Positions 1 to 7,956 of a stretch of DNA of 64,000 nucleotides are shown here, one piece after another. Numbering within the stretch: the first letter of the stretch is position 1; every line of letters begins with the position of its first letter. The stretch covers positions 186,001 through 250,000 of the forward strand of contig JACRBN010000019.1 of assembly GCA_016213105.1 (NCBI GenBank). The letters run 5' to 3'. The translations under genes and the position numbers were made by a program. Under the pieces are notes generated by a model that was given only the letters and a program-made list of their open reading frames with translations, had not been told where the DNA came from and did no database searches. This stretch comes from Chloroflexota bacterium (GTDB lineage Bacteria > Chloroflexota > Anaerolineae > Anaerolineales > Villigracilaceae).

Positions 1-1
1 T

Positions 2-631
2 TATAGTGATGATCCAGCCGAGACGGCGAAGCGTTGGATCAATGCTGGCGCGACTTGGCTGCATGTGGTGAATCTCGATGGTGCGTTCGGTGAAAGTGAT
101 CATGCGAATCGTGATGCGCTTGAGTCGATTTTGAAACTCGGTGCGCGTGTACAGTTCGGCGGCGGGATGCGCTCGCTTGAGTCGATTGAGGCGGCGTTGT
201 CGTTGGGTGTGAGCCGCGTAATCCTTGGAACGATTGCAGTTGAGCAGCCTGAGATTGTACGCGATGCATTGACTCGTTTTGGTGCGGAATATATCGCCGT
301 TGGAATCGATGCCCGCGATGGGCTCGTGCGGACTCGCGGTTGGAAAGATAACAGCGGCGTGCCTGCACTTGACCTCGCGCTTCAAATGTCTTCGTTTGGG
401 CTTGCCACCGTTATCTTTACCGATGTCAGCCGCGACGGTTTGGGCAGTGGGTTGAACATCCCCGCGACGCAAGAGCTATCTGAGCAGAGCGGGCTGGATG
501 TGATCGCTTCTGGCGGCGTGCATACCATCGACGATGTGAAGGCGGCGAAGGATGAAGGGCTGGCAGGCTGTATCATCGGACGGGCGTTGTATGACAGGAC
601 GGTTGATTTGGAAGAGGCATTAAATCTTTAA
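2..631 (+). CDS. hisA: HisA, phosphoribosylformimino-AICAR-P isomerase (5' end outside window)
   Basis: This enzyme isomerises ProFAR to PRFAR, the fourth step of cytosolic histidine synthesis. The reading frame is open from the first bases of the window, so the N-terminus is missing. The visible part has the (beta/alpha)8-barrel marks of the family: LHVVNLDGAFG near the start, a first phosphate-binding segment QFGGGMRS, and a second IASGGVHT followed by GCIIGRALYD. The final barrel strand and C-terminus are complete. hisF follows 118 bases downstream on the same strand, then hisI and hisE, which supports a his operon. HisA and HisF are homologous barrels. The GGGMRS and FTDVSRDG segments and the order before a clear hisF favour HisA. 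Confidence 0.93.
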   Translation, partial: YSDDPAETAKRWINAGATWLHVVNLDGAFGESDHANRDALESILKLGARVQFGGGMRSLESIEAALSLGVSRVILGTIAVEQPEIVRDALTRFGAEYIAVGIDARDGLVRTRGWKDNSGVPALDLALQMSSFGLATVIFTDVSRDGLGSGLNIPATQELSEQSGLDVIASGGVHTIDDVKAAKDEGLAGCIIGRALYDRTVDLEEALNL

Positions 632-736
632 ACACGAAGGGCACACGTGTGCCTGTGGCTCAGTGCAGGCAAAGTACACAAAGGGGAAAAGGTCTTAAAG
701 GTTTTCCTTCGTGACCTTCGTGTCCTTTGTGTTTAA
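629..736. repeat. Intergenic palindromic repeat, AAACACgAAGG type
   Basis: The gap between hisA and hisF is bounded by AAACACGAAGG at 630-640 and CCTTTGTGTTT at about 725-735, an imperfect inverted repeat. A related shorter palindrome lies after hisI. It sits directly before the hisF ribosome-binding site. Confidence 0.6.
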
Positions 737-749
737 GAAGGAGTTTGAA

Positions 750-1508
750 ATGTTAGCAAAACGAATTATCCCTTGTTTGGATATCAAAGATGGGCGCGTG
801 GTGAAGGGCGTGAACTTTGTGAACTTGCGCGATGCAGGCGACCCCGTGGAGCAGGCGCGTCTGTACGATGAGCAAGGTGCAGACGAGTTGGTCTTTCTCG
901 ATATATCTGCGACCCATGAAGGACGCAAGACCACCTTGGAGTTGGTCAGCCGCGTGGCAGAGACGGTCTTCATGCCGTTGACCGTCGGCGGCGGAATTCG
1001 CGAGGTGGAAGATATGCGCAATCTGTTGTTGGCTGGCGCGGACAAAGTCAGCGTCAACTCGGCGGCGGTGAAGCGACCTGAGCTGCTTTCCGAAGGCGCG
1101 AGTCGCTTTGGGGCGCAGTGCATTGTGTTGGCAATTGATGCGCGTCGCAATGGGTCAAGTTGGGAAGTGTATGTGGCGGGCGGACGTACTCCCACAGGTA
1201 TGGATGCGGTCGAGTGGGCAGTCCGTGGTGTGGAGTTGGGCGCAGGCGAAATTCTACTCACCAGCATGGACGCCGATGGCACACTCGCGGGGTATGACTT
1301 GGAACTGACGAGTATCATCTCGAACATGGTCTCTGTGCCTGTCATCGCTTCGGGCGGGGCGGGGACTCCCAGTCACTTTGCGGATGTACTCACCAAAGGC
1401 ATGGCGGATGCGGCGCTGGCTGCGTCACTGTTTCATGATGGGAAGTTGAGAATTCCTGAGTTGAAGCGGGAGTTGGCGGGGTGGGGCGTGCCTGTCAGAC
1501 AAGGATGA
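750..1508 (+). CDS. hisF: HisF, imidazole glycerol phosphate synthase cyclase subunit
   Basis: HisF converts PRFAR, with ammonia delivered by HisH, to imidazole glycerol phosphate and AICAR. The protein is 252 residues, normal for the family. It starts [20 protein letters not shown], the standard HisF N-terminus with the catalytic Asp at residue 11. It also has [12 protein letters not shown] and a second phosphate-binding loop IASGGAG. The catalytic Asp in [10 protein letters not shown] is present. The start at 750 was chosen over an upstream GTG because AAGGAG lies at 738-743 and the family begins here. hisI follows after 3 bases. No hisH is visible in the window, so the glutaminase must be encoded upstream or elsewhere. 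Confidence 0.96.
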   Translation: MLAKRIIPCLDIKDGRVVKGVNFVNLRDAGDPVEQARLYDEQGADELVFLDISATHEGRKTTLELVSRVAETVFMPLTVGGGIREVEDMRNLLLAGADKVSVNSAAVKRPELLSEGASRFGAQCIVLAIDARRNGSSWEVYVAGGRTPTGMDAVEWAVRGVELGAGEILLTSMDADGTLAGYDLELTSIISNMVSVPVIASGGAGTPSHFADVLTKGMADAALAASLFHDGKLRIPELKRELAGWGVPVRQG

Positions 1509-1511
1509 ATT

Positions 1512-1823
1512 ATGAAGGATGAAATTAAGTTCGATGCAAATGGATTGATACCAGCAATCGTTCAGGACTCAGAGACAAAAGAGGTGTTGATGATGGCGTG
1601 GATGAATGCTGAGTCTCTGCGGTTGACTATTGAAAAAGGCGAGACGGTGTTCTGGTCACGCAGCCGCAAGGAGATTTGGCACAAGGGTGCGACATCAGGC
1701 AATGTGCAGAAAGTGGTCGAAGTCCGCGTGGATTGTGATGCCGATACGCTGTTGGTACTGGTCGAGCCTGCGGGTCCGGCCTGCCATACGGGCGAGCGGA
1801 CGTGTTTTTATAGAACCTTCTAA
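1512..1823 (+). CDS. hisI: HisI, phosphoribosyl-AMP cyclohydrolase
   Basis: HisI opens the purine ring of PR-AMP in histidine synthesis. The protein has 103 residues, the usual length for a stand-alone cyclohydrolase. Family motifs are clear: [30 protein letters not shown] (metal-binding Asp and Cys residues) and the C-terminal [11 protein letters not shown]. The gene starts 3 bases after hisF, suggesting tight coupling. HisI and HisE are separate here rather than fused as in enterobacteria. Confidence 0.96.
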   Translation: MKDEIKFDANGLIPAIVQDSETKEVLMMAWMNAESLRLTIEKGETVFWSRSRKEIWHKGATSGNVQKVVEVRVDCDADTLLVLVEPAGPACHTGERTCFYRTF

Positions 1824-1848
1824 ACACAAAGGACACCCTTCGTGTTTA
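1821..1848. repeat. Short palindrome overlapping the hisI stop codon
   Basis: AAACACAAAGG at 1822-1832 pairs with CCTTCGTGTTT at 1837-1847 with one mismatch. Its left arm contains the last bases of the hisI stop codon. It has the same arm consensus as the repeat before hisF. Confidence 0.6.
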
Positions 1849-1866
1849 AGAAATTGGAGAATCAAA

Positions 1867-2142
1867 ATGAGCATCCAATGGCTGTTTGACGTCATTCAAG
1901 ATCGAAAGAATCATCCCAGCGAGAAGTCATACACGACGAGTCTTTTCAATGAAGGTTTGCCGAAGATCGCGCAGAAGGTTGGAGAGGAAGGCACGGAGGT
2001 TGTCGTGGCGGCGTTGGCGCAGGATGACCAGCGACTGATCGAAGAAGTTGCGGATTTGACCTATCACACCCTCGTCCTGCTTGCCGCGCGTGGATTGACC
2101 CCGGCGCATATCGAGGCGGAATTGGAGAAGCGCCATCGATGA
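1867..2142 (+). CDS. hisE: HisE, phosphoribosyl-ATP pyrophosphatase
   Basis: HisE hydrolyses PR-ATP to PR-AMP, the second step of histidine synthesis. The 91-residue protein is a single all-alpha MazG-like domain. Its metal-binding pattern KVGEEGTEVVVAA and EEVADLTYHTLVLLA is typical of HisE. The start ATG at 1867 follows TTGGAGA at about 1854-1860. An open frame extends upstream through hisI out of phase and is not used. HisE is the last gene of the his run; no clear terminator follows on the + strand. Confidence 0.94.
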   Translation: MSIQWLFDVIQDRKNHPSEKSYTTSLFNEGLPKIAQKVGEEGTEVVVAALAQDDQRLIEEVADLTYHTLVLLAARGLTPAHIEAELEKRHR

Positions 2143-2294
2143 CGGCATGAGATAAAGAATGTTCATTTGCCTTCCTCCATCAGCGTTCACAGACGCCGAT
2201 CAATCCATCCGTCACGGCGAGGCACAACAGGCAGTCCGATAAAAATCAGGTCATGCATGGGAACCGCCAATCGGAAAAAGGGGCGGGACGCCAG

Positions 2295-2333
2295 GAAAAA
2301 ATAAAAAACCGACCCTGCGTGGGCAGGATCGGT
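2295..2333 (-). terminator. Rho-independent terminator for the glycosyltransferase-like gene
   Basis: On the minus strand an 11-bp stem with one mismatch (2308-2318 with 2323-2333, loop of 4) is followed by a T-rich tract at 2295-2307. It lies about 150 bases past the stop of the gene ending at 2485. Confidence 0.75.
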
Positions 2334-2390
2334 TCGTGTAGTATTACAGTTCAACATTTGCATTGAACGCGCAAATCTTTGCAGGCTCGC

Positions 2391-2421
2391 GCTCCTGGCG
2401 GATTTGCAATCCAGCGGAAGC
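2391..2421. repeat. Dispersed palindromic repeat, GCTCCTGGCG type
   Basis: GCTCCTGGCG...ATCCAGCGGAAGC is an imperfect inverted repeat. A near copy lies at 63889-63919 with substitutions in both the loop and an arm. Confidence 0.6.
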
Positions 2422-2484
2422 ATTTGGTTGCGGCTGGAGGCCGCGCTATGGATGGGGTAGCAGACACCCGGCAGGGCGGCACAG

Positions 2485-4005
2485 TTAGCGGGTGAATTTT
2501 TTGCCCGTCGCGAGTTCGACGCTCTTGTACGCGCCGTCGTAGATGCCGATGCTCTTGTTCTTGACGATCTGGTCGCAGAACAGGGTCAGCAGATCCTGCT
2601 CCTCGGTCATCAGGTCGATGGCCTGGAGCGTCTGCGGGATGGTGCGGGTCTCGACCGTGCTGTCGCCGATCTCCGCGCCGCGGATGGCGCCCCACATCTC
2701 GTGGCCGCCGACGCGGGCGTTGAATATCTTTGGGACGGGATAGAAGGCCAGTTCGCTGGGCTTTGTGATCATCACGTCGATCACGCGCATGAGGTAGTTG
2801 GTGGCATACACGGCATGGAAGGTGTTGTCGTGCAGGAAGACGTGCAGGCCGCTGGCTGAGTTCGCGCGGATGCTGTCGGTGAAGTCGCGGGTATCCTCCC
2901 AGGTGAAGTGGGTGTGGATCATGTCCTTGTGGTGAGCCAGTTCTTCCTGCAGCCAGACCCAGTTGTCCTTGTGGTCGCCAAGGTTGACGAACAGGGTAAT
3001 CTTGCCCTTTTGGATGAGCGGAATGGCGTGTTCGATGATGGCTTTGAACAGTTCGCGCTGCGCGCCCGCCCCGCCCATGGTGACGAGGAAGCGGCGCGGC
3101 TCTTTGGCCTTCATGCGGCTGATGCGGTCGGCGCAGTCCTGTTCGATATTCTCGACCAGTTCGTGGTCGACGTGGTGGCCCGTGTAGTGGATCGCATCCG
3201 CGGGGATGGGCTTGAGCGTGCGGCCCTTGTCGTCGAAGCCGCGCATGACGCGGAAGCCGTAATAGCCCGAGGGGGACTGGACGGCGTGCTTGGCGCCTTC
3301 GGTCAACTGGAAGGCCATCGGCCAGTTGTCGAACATCATGTCGACTACGTTGGTCATGCCGCCTGCGACGGCGCCCATGCAGTTCCACATGTGCGAGGTC
3401 AGGATGGGCATATCCGAGGGCAGCGCGCCGTACAGGTTCCTGAACAACTCGCTCATCTTGTAATCTTTGACTTCGGTCTTCATGAAGCGCCACGGCCAGG
3501 TTACGATCCAGTTGTTGAAGAGGGTGTTCAGCCCGGGCAGGGACGGTTCGCCTGTGGTCAGCGATTCCCACACATATTTATCGAACCAGGAATAGCGCTG
3601 GGAGATGCGCGAGTATTTGCTGTAATTGGTATTGCACCAGTTGATCACGTCGGTGGTGATGCCGGGGACGGAAAGCAGGTCGAGCCAGTGGGGGGTGAAT
3701 CCCATGGCCTTTGCGGCGGAGACGCCCGCCATGGCGATGCGGTAGTGACCGAATCCCATGCGGATGGTGCTGACGACGACGCCGTTTTCCTTGTTGAGCG
3801 GCGCGCCGCTGCCGTCGCGGACGATGTCCTTCAATCCGAATATTCCGCCGCCGTAGGGATGATCCTTGACGCTCAGGTTATATTTTTCGTTGGGATCGTA
3901 GCTGAACTTTTTGGCGAGCATATCCTGCCACTTGTCAGCGGCCCTGCTCTGGGATTCTGTGATGGGGTTGCCATATAATTCATAACGACCGTTTTTCTTT
4001 TGCAT
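2485..4005 (-). CDS. GT-B-like glycosyltransferase of unknown substrate
   Basis: I do not recognise a named family member. The 506-residue protein has features of GT-B glycosyltransferases of the MurG/diacylglycerol glucosyltransferase type. One is a glycine-rich donor/acceptor loop near residues 81-90 (IRMGFGHYRI). Another is a second Rossmann-like half starting around residue 310 with FLVTMGGAGAQRELF. No signal peptide or clear transmembrane helix is visible, so it is probably cytosolic or peripheral on the membrane. The start follows AAGGAGAAA. The gene is monocistronic, with its own promoter and a large palindrome upstream and a terminator downstream. It may glycosylate a lipid or small molecule, but that is inference. 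Family placement is moderate and substrate unknown. Confidence 0.6.
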   Translation of the reverse strand: MQKKNGRYELYGNPITESQSRAADKWQDMLAKKFSYDPNEKYNLSVKDHPYGGGIFGLKDIVRDGSGAPLNKENGVVVSTIRMGFGHYRIAMAGVSAAKAMGFTPHWLDLLSVPGITTDVINWCNTNYSKYSRISQRYSWFDKYVWESLTTGEPSLPGLNTLFNNWIVTWPWRFMKTEVKDYKMSELFRNLYGALPSDMPILTSHMWNCMGAVAGGMTNVVDMMFDNWPMAFQLTEGAKHAVQSPSGYYGFRVMRGFDDKGRTLKPIPADAIHYTGHHVDHELVENIEQDCADRISRMKAKEPRRFLVTMGGAGAQRELFKAIIEHAIPLIQKGKITLFVNLGDHKDNWVWLQEELAHHKDMIHTHFTWEDTRDFTDSIRANSASGLHVFLHDNTFHAVYATNYLMRVIDVMITKPSELAFYPVPKIFNARVGGHEMWGAIRGAEIGDSTVETRTIPQTLQAIDLMTEEQDLLTLFCDQIVKNKSIGIYDGAYKSVELATGKKFTR

Positions 4006-4055
4006 GGTGAACTTTCTCCTTGATTGAAAATAATTGCGGGGTGGTTCTTTTCGAT

Positions 4056-4139
4056 ACCGCCAGCCGTGTTTTGGCTGGCGGTGTTTGATTATAAACTCGG
4101 TTTGTGCAGATGTTGTGCGAAATTAATTTCGCACAACAT
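4056..4139 (-). promoter_or_regulatory. Promoter and 30-bp palindromic operator of the glycosyltransferase-like gene
   Basis: A perfect 30-bp palindrome, half-site ATGTTGTGCGAAATT, occupies 4110-4139. On the minus strand a consensus TATAAT lies at 4093-4088, so the palindrome covers the expected -35 region. A 10-bp hairpin (4056-4065 with 4073-4082, GCCAGCC arms) would fall at the start of the transcript. The arrangement suggests a repressor or activator site. No regulator gene adjoins it and the binding protein is unknown. Confidence 0.6.
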
Positions 4140-4143
4140 TGGA

Positions 4144-4908
4144 TTACTGGGGTTTCAAAATCCCATCCATGAATCGCAGGGTCAGATCGGCGACCGCATC
4201 CAGCTCGCAGTCGAGCGTGATGGCGTGCGAGGAGCGTTCCAGCCAGTGATGTTCCTTGATGGTCGAACGCACGCCTTGCAAGATAACATCGCCTGCCGTG
4301 GGGTGAACCGTCGTGTCCTTGCGTCCCTGGAAGATGATGACGGGCTGGCTGACCTCGCCCAGGCGCTGTCGCATCGCCTTCTGGAATTGCAGCAGTTGAA
4401 TCGCGCCCTTGAGCGGCAGGTTGGGATAGCCCTGCCACTTGTCGGATACGTCCAGCGACTCGCGCCCGACCTCCGCCAGGAAGAGCGACCCTACATATAA
4501 CTTGATCTTGTCCAGCATCGACATGGTCAAGTGGATGGCGGGGGCGTAGAGCAGGATTCCCGCCGCTTCGGGATGCAGGCTGGCGAGATACAGAGCCGCC
4601 ACCCCGCCCATGGATTCCCCGCCGACGAAGACCTTTTCACAGCGAGCCGCAAGCTGCGCGTACATTGTTTCCGCGCTGGTCACCCAGTCGCGCCAGGTGA
4701 CGCGGTTCAAGTCGACGGGCTGGGTGCCGTGTCCCGCCAGCAGGGGAGCGGCAACGGTGTAACCCTTCTCGTGCAATCGTTTGGCTAACGGACGCATTTC
4801 GGCGGTCGTGGCGGTGTAACCGTGCAGGAGTAACACACCCACAGGCCCCGCCTCCCAAAGGAAAGGCCCGCCTTCGAGATGCGGATTATGCAGGGCGGGA
4901 TTGGTCAT
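4144..4908 (-). CDS. Alpha/beta-hydrolase, carboxylesterase / monoacylglycerol lipase type
   Basis: This is a cytosolic serine hydrolase of 254 residues resembling the Est30 carboxylesterase and monoglyceride lipase families. The oxyanion region is LLLHGYTAT at about residues 26-34. The nucleophile elbow GESMGG places Ser at 99, the acid is probably Asp198 in GRKDTT, and the base is His228 in SSHAITLD. The gene starts 2 bases after the end of the upstream permease and is the last gene of the lacI-ABC run. It may remove acyl groups from an imported sugar conjugate, which is inference from position. The natural ester substrate cannot be read from the sequence. Confidence 0.85.
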   Translation of the reverse strand: MTNPALHNPHLEGGPFLWEAGPVGVLLLHGYTATTAEMRPLAKRLHEKGYTVAAPLLAGHGTQPVDLNRVTWRDWVTSAETMYAQLAARCEKVFVGGESMGGVAALYLASLHPEAAGILLYAPAIHLTMSMLDKIKLYVGSLFLAEVGRESLDVSDKWQGYPNLPLKGAIQLLQFQKAMRQRLGEVSQPVIIFQGRKDTTVHPTAGDVILQGVRSTIKEHHWLERSSHAITLDCELDAVADLTLRFMDGILKPQ

Positions 4909-4910
4909 GT

Positions 4911-6131
4911 CTAGCCTTTGACGCCGCTGCTGGCCACGCTCTCCACGAAGAAGCGCTGGCCGAAGATGAAGACGATCAAGGGCGGGACGATGGCGATGGC
5001 TGCGCCCGCCAGGATCAGGTTGGGTGTGTCCGAGGCGCGTCCGCGCAGCACGTTCAGCGCCAGCGTGAGCACGTGGTTCTTCTCGTTGCCCACGTTGATG
5101 ATGACCAGCGGCCAGAAGAAGGAATTCCAGGCGTACAGGAAGGTAAAGGTGGCCTGGGTGGCCAGCGCGGGCACGCTGGCTGGGATGAGGATCTGCCGCA
5201 GAATCTGCAAACGTGATGCGCCGTCGATCAGTGCGGCTTCTTCGATCTCCTTGGGGAAGGTGATGAAGTGCTGGCGCATGAGGAAGGTGCCGTATGCCGA
5301 GAAAATCCAGGGGATGATGAGCGCGGCGAGTCGGTCTGTCCAGCCGATCAGCACCATCAACTGATAGAGCGGCACGATCAGCATGACAAACGGAATCATG
5401 ACCGTGCCGAGGTAGAAGACGAAGACCGTGTCGCGCCCGGGGAATTTCAGGCGGGCAAAAGCGTAGCCGCCAACGACCGAGGTGAGCAGTTGTCCCAGCA
5501 CCACCAGGATGGTCACCAGCGCGGTGTTGGTCAGCGCGCGTGCCATGTTGTTCAACTCGATGACTTCGGTGTAGTTCTCGGGATGCCCGCCGAGGCTTTC
5601 GACAGGTTCACTCAGGCGCACGTTGCGATAGACTTTGGTTTCGGGAGCCTGCGGGTCGACGAACTCGCCGACGGTCGTCTGGCTGATGAGGATCATGGGG
5701 ATGACCTGCCCGTCCACGGTCACGTCGAAGAGTTTTTCCTGCTTGCCGTTCACCTCGACCTTTTGCTGATTCGTGGCTCCGCCCGTGGGCTTGACCTCGG
5801 TCAGGTAGCGCTCCACGGTGGACGTGAGGTCGCTGGCGGGGGCGTAGGTGCCGACCTTGATGTTGCTTTTGGCCAGCGCGTATTGCTTTTGCTGGCCGTC
5901 CACGTCCACGTAGTACAGCGGAAGCGGCTCGTCATAGCCAGCCACCGTGGTGGTCACGGCGTTGCGCGGCATCATGCGCGGCGGGTAACGGAAAGTGTCC
6001 GCCGGGGTCTTGAACGAGGTGGTGAGCATGTACAGGAACGGGAAGATCATCACCAGCGCGAAGAAGGTCAGGATCAGGTAGAGGAAAAAGTTGTTCAAAA
6101 AGCGAACCAGGCGGTAGGATTGGATTTTCAT
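4911..6131 (-). CDS. Sugar ABC transporter permease, MalG/AraQ type, with a large extracytoplasmic insertion
   Basis: This is an inner-membrane permease of the carbohydrate ABC family. The C-terminal two thirds hold five membrane helices and the EAA loop EEAALIDGASRLQ that contacts the ATPase. The protein is 406 residues against about 280 normally. The extra ~120 residues lie between the first helix and the second, from about residue 45 to 165. They are hydrophilic with beta-like stretches, so probably outside the membrane. Part of the insert, LSEPVESL, looks like a translated palindromic repeat. It pairs with the permease gene 13 bases upstream. No ATPase gene lies in this operon, so a shared MsmX-like ATPase elsewhere is likely. 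Confidence 0.88.
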   Translation of the reverse strand: MKIQSYRLVRFLNNFFLYLILTFFALVMIFPFLYMLTTSFKTPADTFRYPPRMMPRNAVTTTVAGYDEPLPLYYVDVDGQQKQYALAKSNIKVGTYAPASDLTSTVERYLTEVKPTGGATNQQKVEVNGKQEKLFDVTVDGQVIPMILISQTTVGEFVDPQAPETKVYRNVRLSEPVESLGGHPENYTEVIELNNMARALTNTALVTILVVLGQLLTSVVGGYAFARLKFPGRDTVFVFYLGTVMIPFVMLIVPLYQLMVLIGWTDRLAALIIPWIFSAYGTFLMRQHFITFPKEIEEAALIDGASRLQILRQILIPASVPALATQATFTFLYAWNSFFWPLVIINVGNEKNHVLTLALNVLRGRASDTPNLILAGAAIAIVPPLIVFIFGQRFFVESVASSGVKG

Positions 6132-6144
6132 GGCTATCCTCCGA

Positions 6145-7815
6145 TCAGCTTTCGTAAATGCTGGATTGGCGCTGGCGCTGGAACTGGATGAGCGTCAACC
6201 CGAAAATGACGATGAACAGCACCCACGCAATTGCGGAGGCGTAGCCCTGCTTGAAGTTTTGGAAGCCGCTGCGGTAGAGATACAAGACCATCGTGATGGT
6301 GGAGTTGTTCGGGCCTTCGGGCGGGTTCATCAAAATGAAGACCTGTTCGAAGACCTGCATGGCCTGGATGGTGGTGGTGGTGACCACGTAAAAAGTGGTG
6401 GGCGCGAGCATGGGCAGGGTGATGCCCCAGAATTTGTCCCACGCGCCGGCGCCGTCCACTGTGGCGGCTTCGTACAGTTCGCCGGGGATGTTCTGCAGGC
6501 CCGCCAGGAACAGCACCGTGTTGAAGCCCATCGTCTGCCAGGCCGCGATCAGGATCACGGCGAACAGGGCCGTCTTTTCATCAGACACCCACTGGATTTT
6601 TGGATCGACCACTGCCAGGTTGAAGAGGTTGTTCCAAAATTCGATGCCGAGCGTGATGAAGTAGTTGATGTAGCCGATGGTCGCGTTGTAGAGCCACTGC
6701 CAGACCAGGGAGATGCCCACCACGGCGGCAATGCTCGGCATGAAATACACGGCGCGGAAGAACTTCATGCCCGTCAGTTTGCTGTTGAGCACGTTCGAAA
6801 GCACCAGGGCGGGCAGCACGCTCAGGGGTACGGCGAACAGGGCAAAGGTCAGGGTGTTGCGCAGCGCCAGCCAGAAGAATTTGTCGGCGGCGGCGAACAG
6901 GATGCCCCAGTTGCCGATTACCAGGCGTCCCACTTCGTCGTAAATTTTGATGTCCACCACATCCCTGGCCAGCTGGGTCGGGGATGTGAGCGTGGCAAAG
7001 CGGATGTTCAGGATCTTGGCGTAGTTGGCGAAGCCGATCCAGTTGGGGGTGTTGAAGGCGTCCGAGTCGGTGAAGGAGAAGTAGAACGAGAGCAGCAGGG
7101 GGCCTGCAAAGAAGATGAGGAAACCCAGCAGGTTGGGGGAGAGGAACAGCCAGCCGTTCAGGATCTGTTCGTGGCTGGTCTTGGCGCGCAGGGCGACCGC
7201 GGTGGGCTGCCGTCCCATGCCCCACAGCGCGGCGCCGAAGATCACCATGCCCGCCACGCTGACCAGTCCCGCGGGTTGGGCAAGTTTGCCCAGGAAATAG
7301 AGCACGCCGCTGACCGTGTCCACCTGCCAGAGGAAGAGGATGAAACCGAAGATCATCACCCAGCGTCCCACCTGTTTCAGGCTTTGCTCGGAGGTGCGCT
7401 TGCGGTTGGAGTATTCATCCAGGGAACTGAGGAAGTACCCGACGATGACGATGCCCAGGTAGGGAAGCCCGCGCCCGAAGGTTTCCCCCAGGGCGTCGAT
7501 GCCGATGAAGACCTCGCCGACGTTCAGGACCATGACGGTGCTGGCCACGAAGGCCAGGTAATCGAGCGCAAGGGAGATGATCCGCCCGCGATGATTCCGC
7601 ACCGCAAGTTGTTGGGCGCTGAATGCGCTGAGAAGCGCCGCAATGGACAGGAACAGGCTGAGCAGCACTTTCTGCCAGGTCGGGGCTTCCGGCAGCCCGC
7701 CGACCCAGGCGGTGATGGCGACCGCTGCGGCCAGCACCGCAAACAGTCCGCGCCATGCCACGGCGATGCGCAGGATGAGGGGGGTCAGAATGTCTGCCTT
7801 TGGATGCTCACTCAT
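6145..7815 (-). CDS. Sugar ABC transporter permease, MalF/UgpA type, with an extra N-terminal membrane domain
   Basis: This is the partner permease of the transporter. The C-terminal ~330 residues form a normal six-helix permease with EAA loop YEAATVDGAGAWDKFW. The protein is 556 residues because the first ~220 form an additional membrane domain. That domain has about six hydrophobic segments with short loops and a charged cytoplasmic stretch near SNRKRTSEQSLKQ. I do not recognise this extra domain. The gene lies between the binding protein and the second permease. Together with the insertion in the partner permease, this is not a standard maltose-type transporter, although the core call is secure. 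Confidence 0.87.
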   Translation of the reverse strand: MSEHPKADILTPLILRIAVAWRGLFAVLAAAVAITAWVGGLPEAPTWQKVLLSLFLSIAALLSAFSAQQLAVRNHRGRIISLALDYLAFVASTVMVLNVGEVFIGIDALGETFGRGLPYLGIVIVGYFLSSLDEYSNRKRTSEQSLKQVGRWVMIFGFILFLWQVDTVSGVLYFLGKLAQPAGLVSVAGMVIFGAALWGMGRQPTAVALRAKTSHEQILNGWLFLSPNLLGFLIFFAGPLLLSFYFSFTDSDAFNTPNWIGFANYAKILNIRFATLTSPTQLARDVVDIKIYDEVGRLVIGNWGILFAAADKFFWLALRNTLTFALFAVPLSVLPALVLSNVLNSKLTGMKFFRAVYFMPSIAAVVGISLVWQWLYNATIGYINYFITLGIEFWNNLFNLAVVDPKIQWVSDEKTALFAVILIAAWQTMGFNTVLFLAGLQNIPGELYEAATVDGAGAWDKFWGITLPMLAPTTFYVVTTTTIQAMQVFEQVFILMNPPEGPNNSTITMVLYLYRSGFQNFKQGYASAIAWVLFIVIFGLTLIQFQRQRQSSIYES

Positions 7816-7956
7816 GGGTTGTCTCCTGGGAGGTGGTTTGCAAAAGTGGAGGGTTTCTCACACCACAAAAATTCAAAACGGGTGTTTTGGGCTTTCGTCG
7901 TGCGGGAAAGGAACAGGGGCAGGTGGAATGCCTGCCCCTGTGTAATTCAAGACGAG

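Larger units (their letters stand above)
2143..2484. other. Convergent intergenic region between hisE and the glycosyltransferase-like gene
   Basis: This 342-base gap has no gene that I can support. It holds the minus-strand terminator at 2295-2333 and a short palindromic repeat at 2391-2421 that recurs near the right end of the window. Confidence 0.6.

Noticed and set aside
2908-3978. 356-codon open frame opposite the glycosyltransferase-like gene
   Set aside because: Antisense shadow in a GC-rich region; the minus-strand frame has motifs, a promoter and a terminator.
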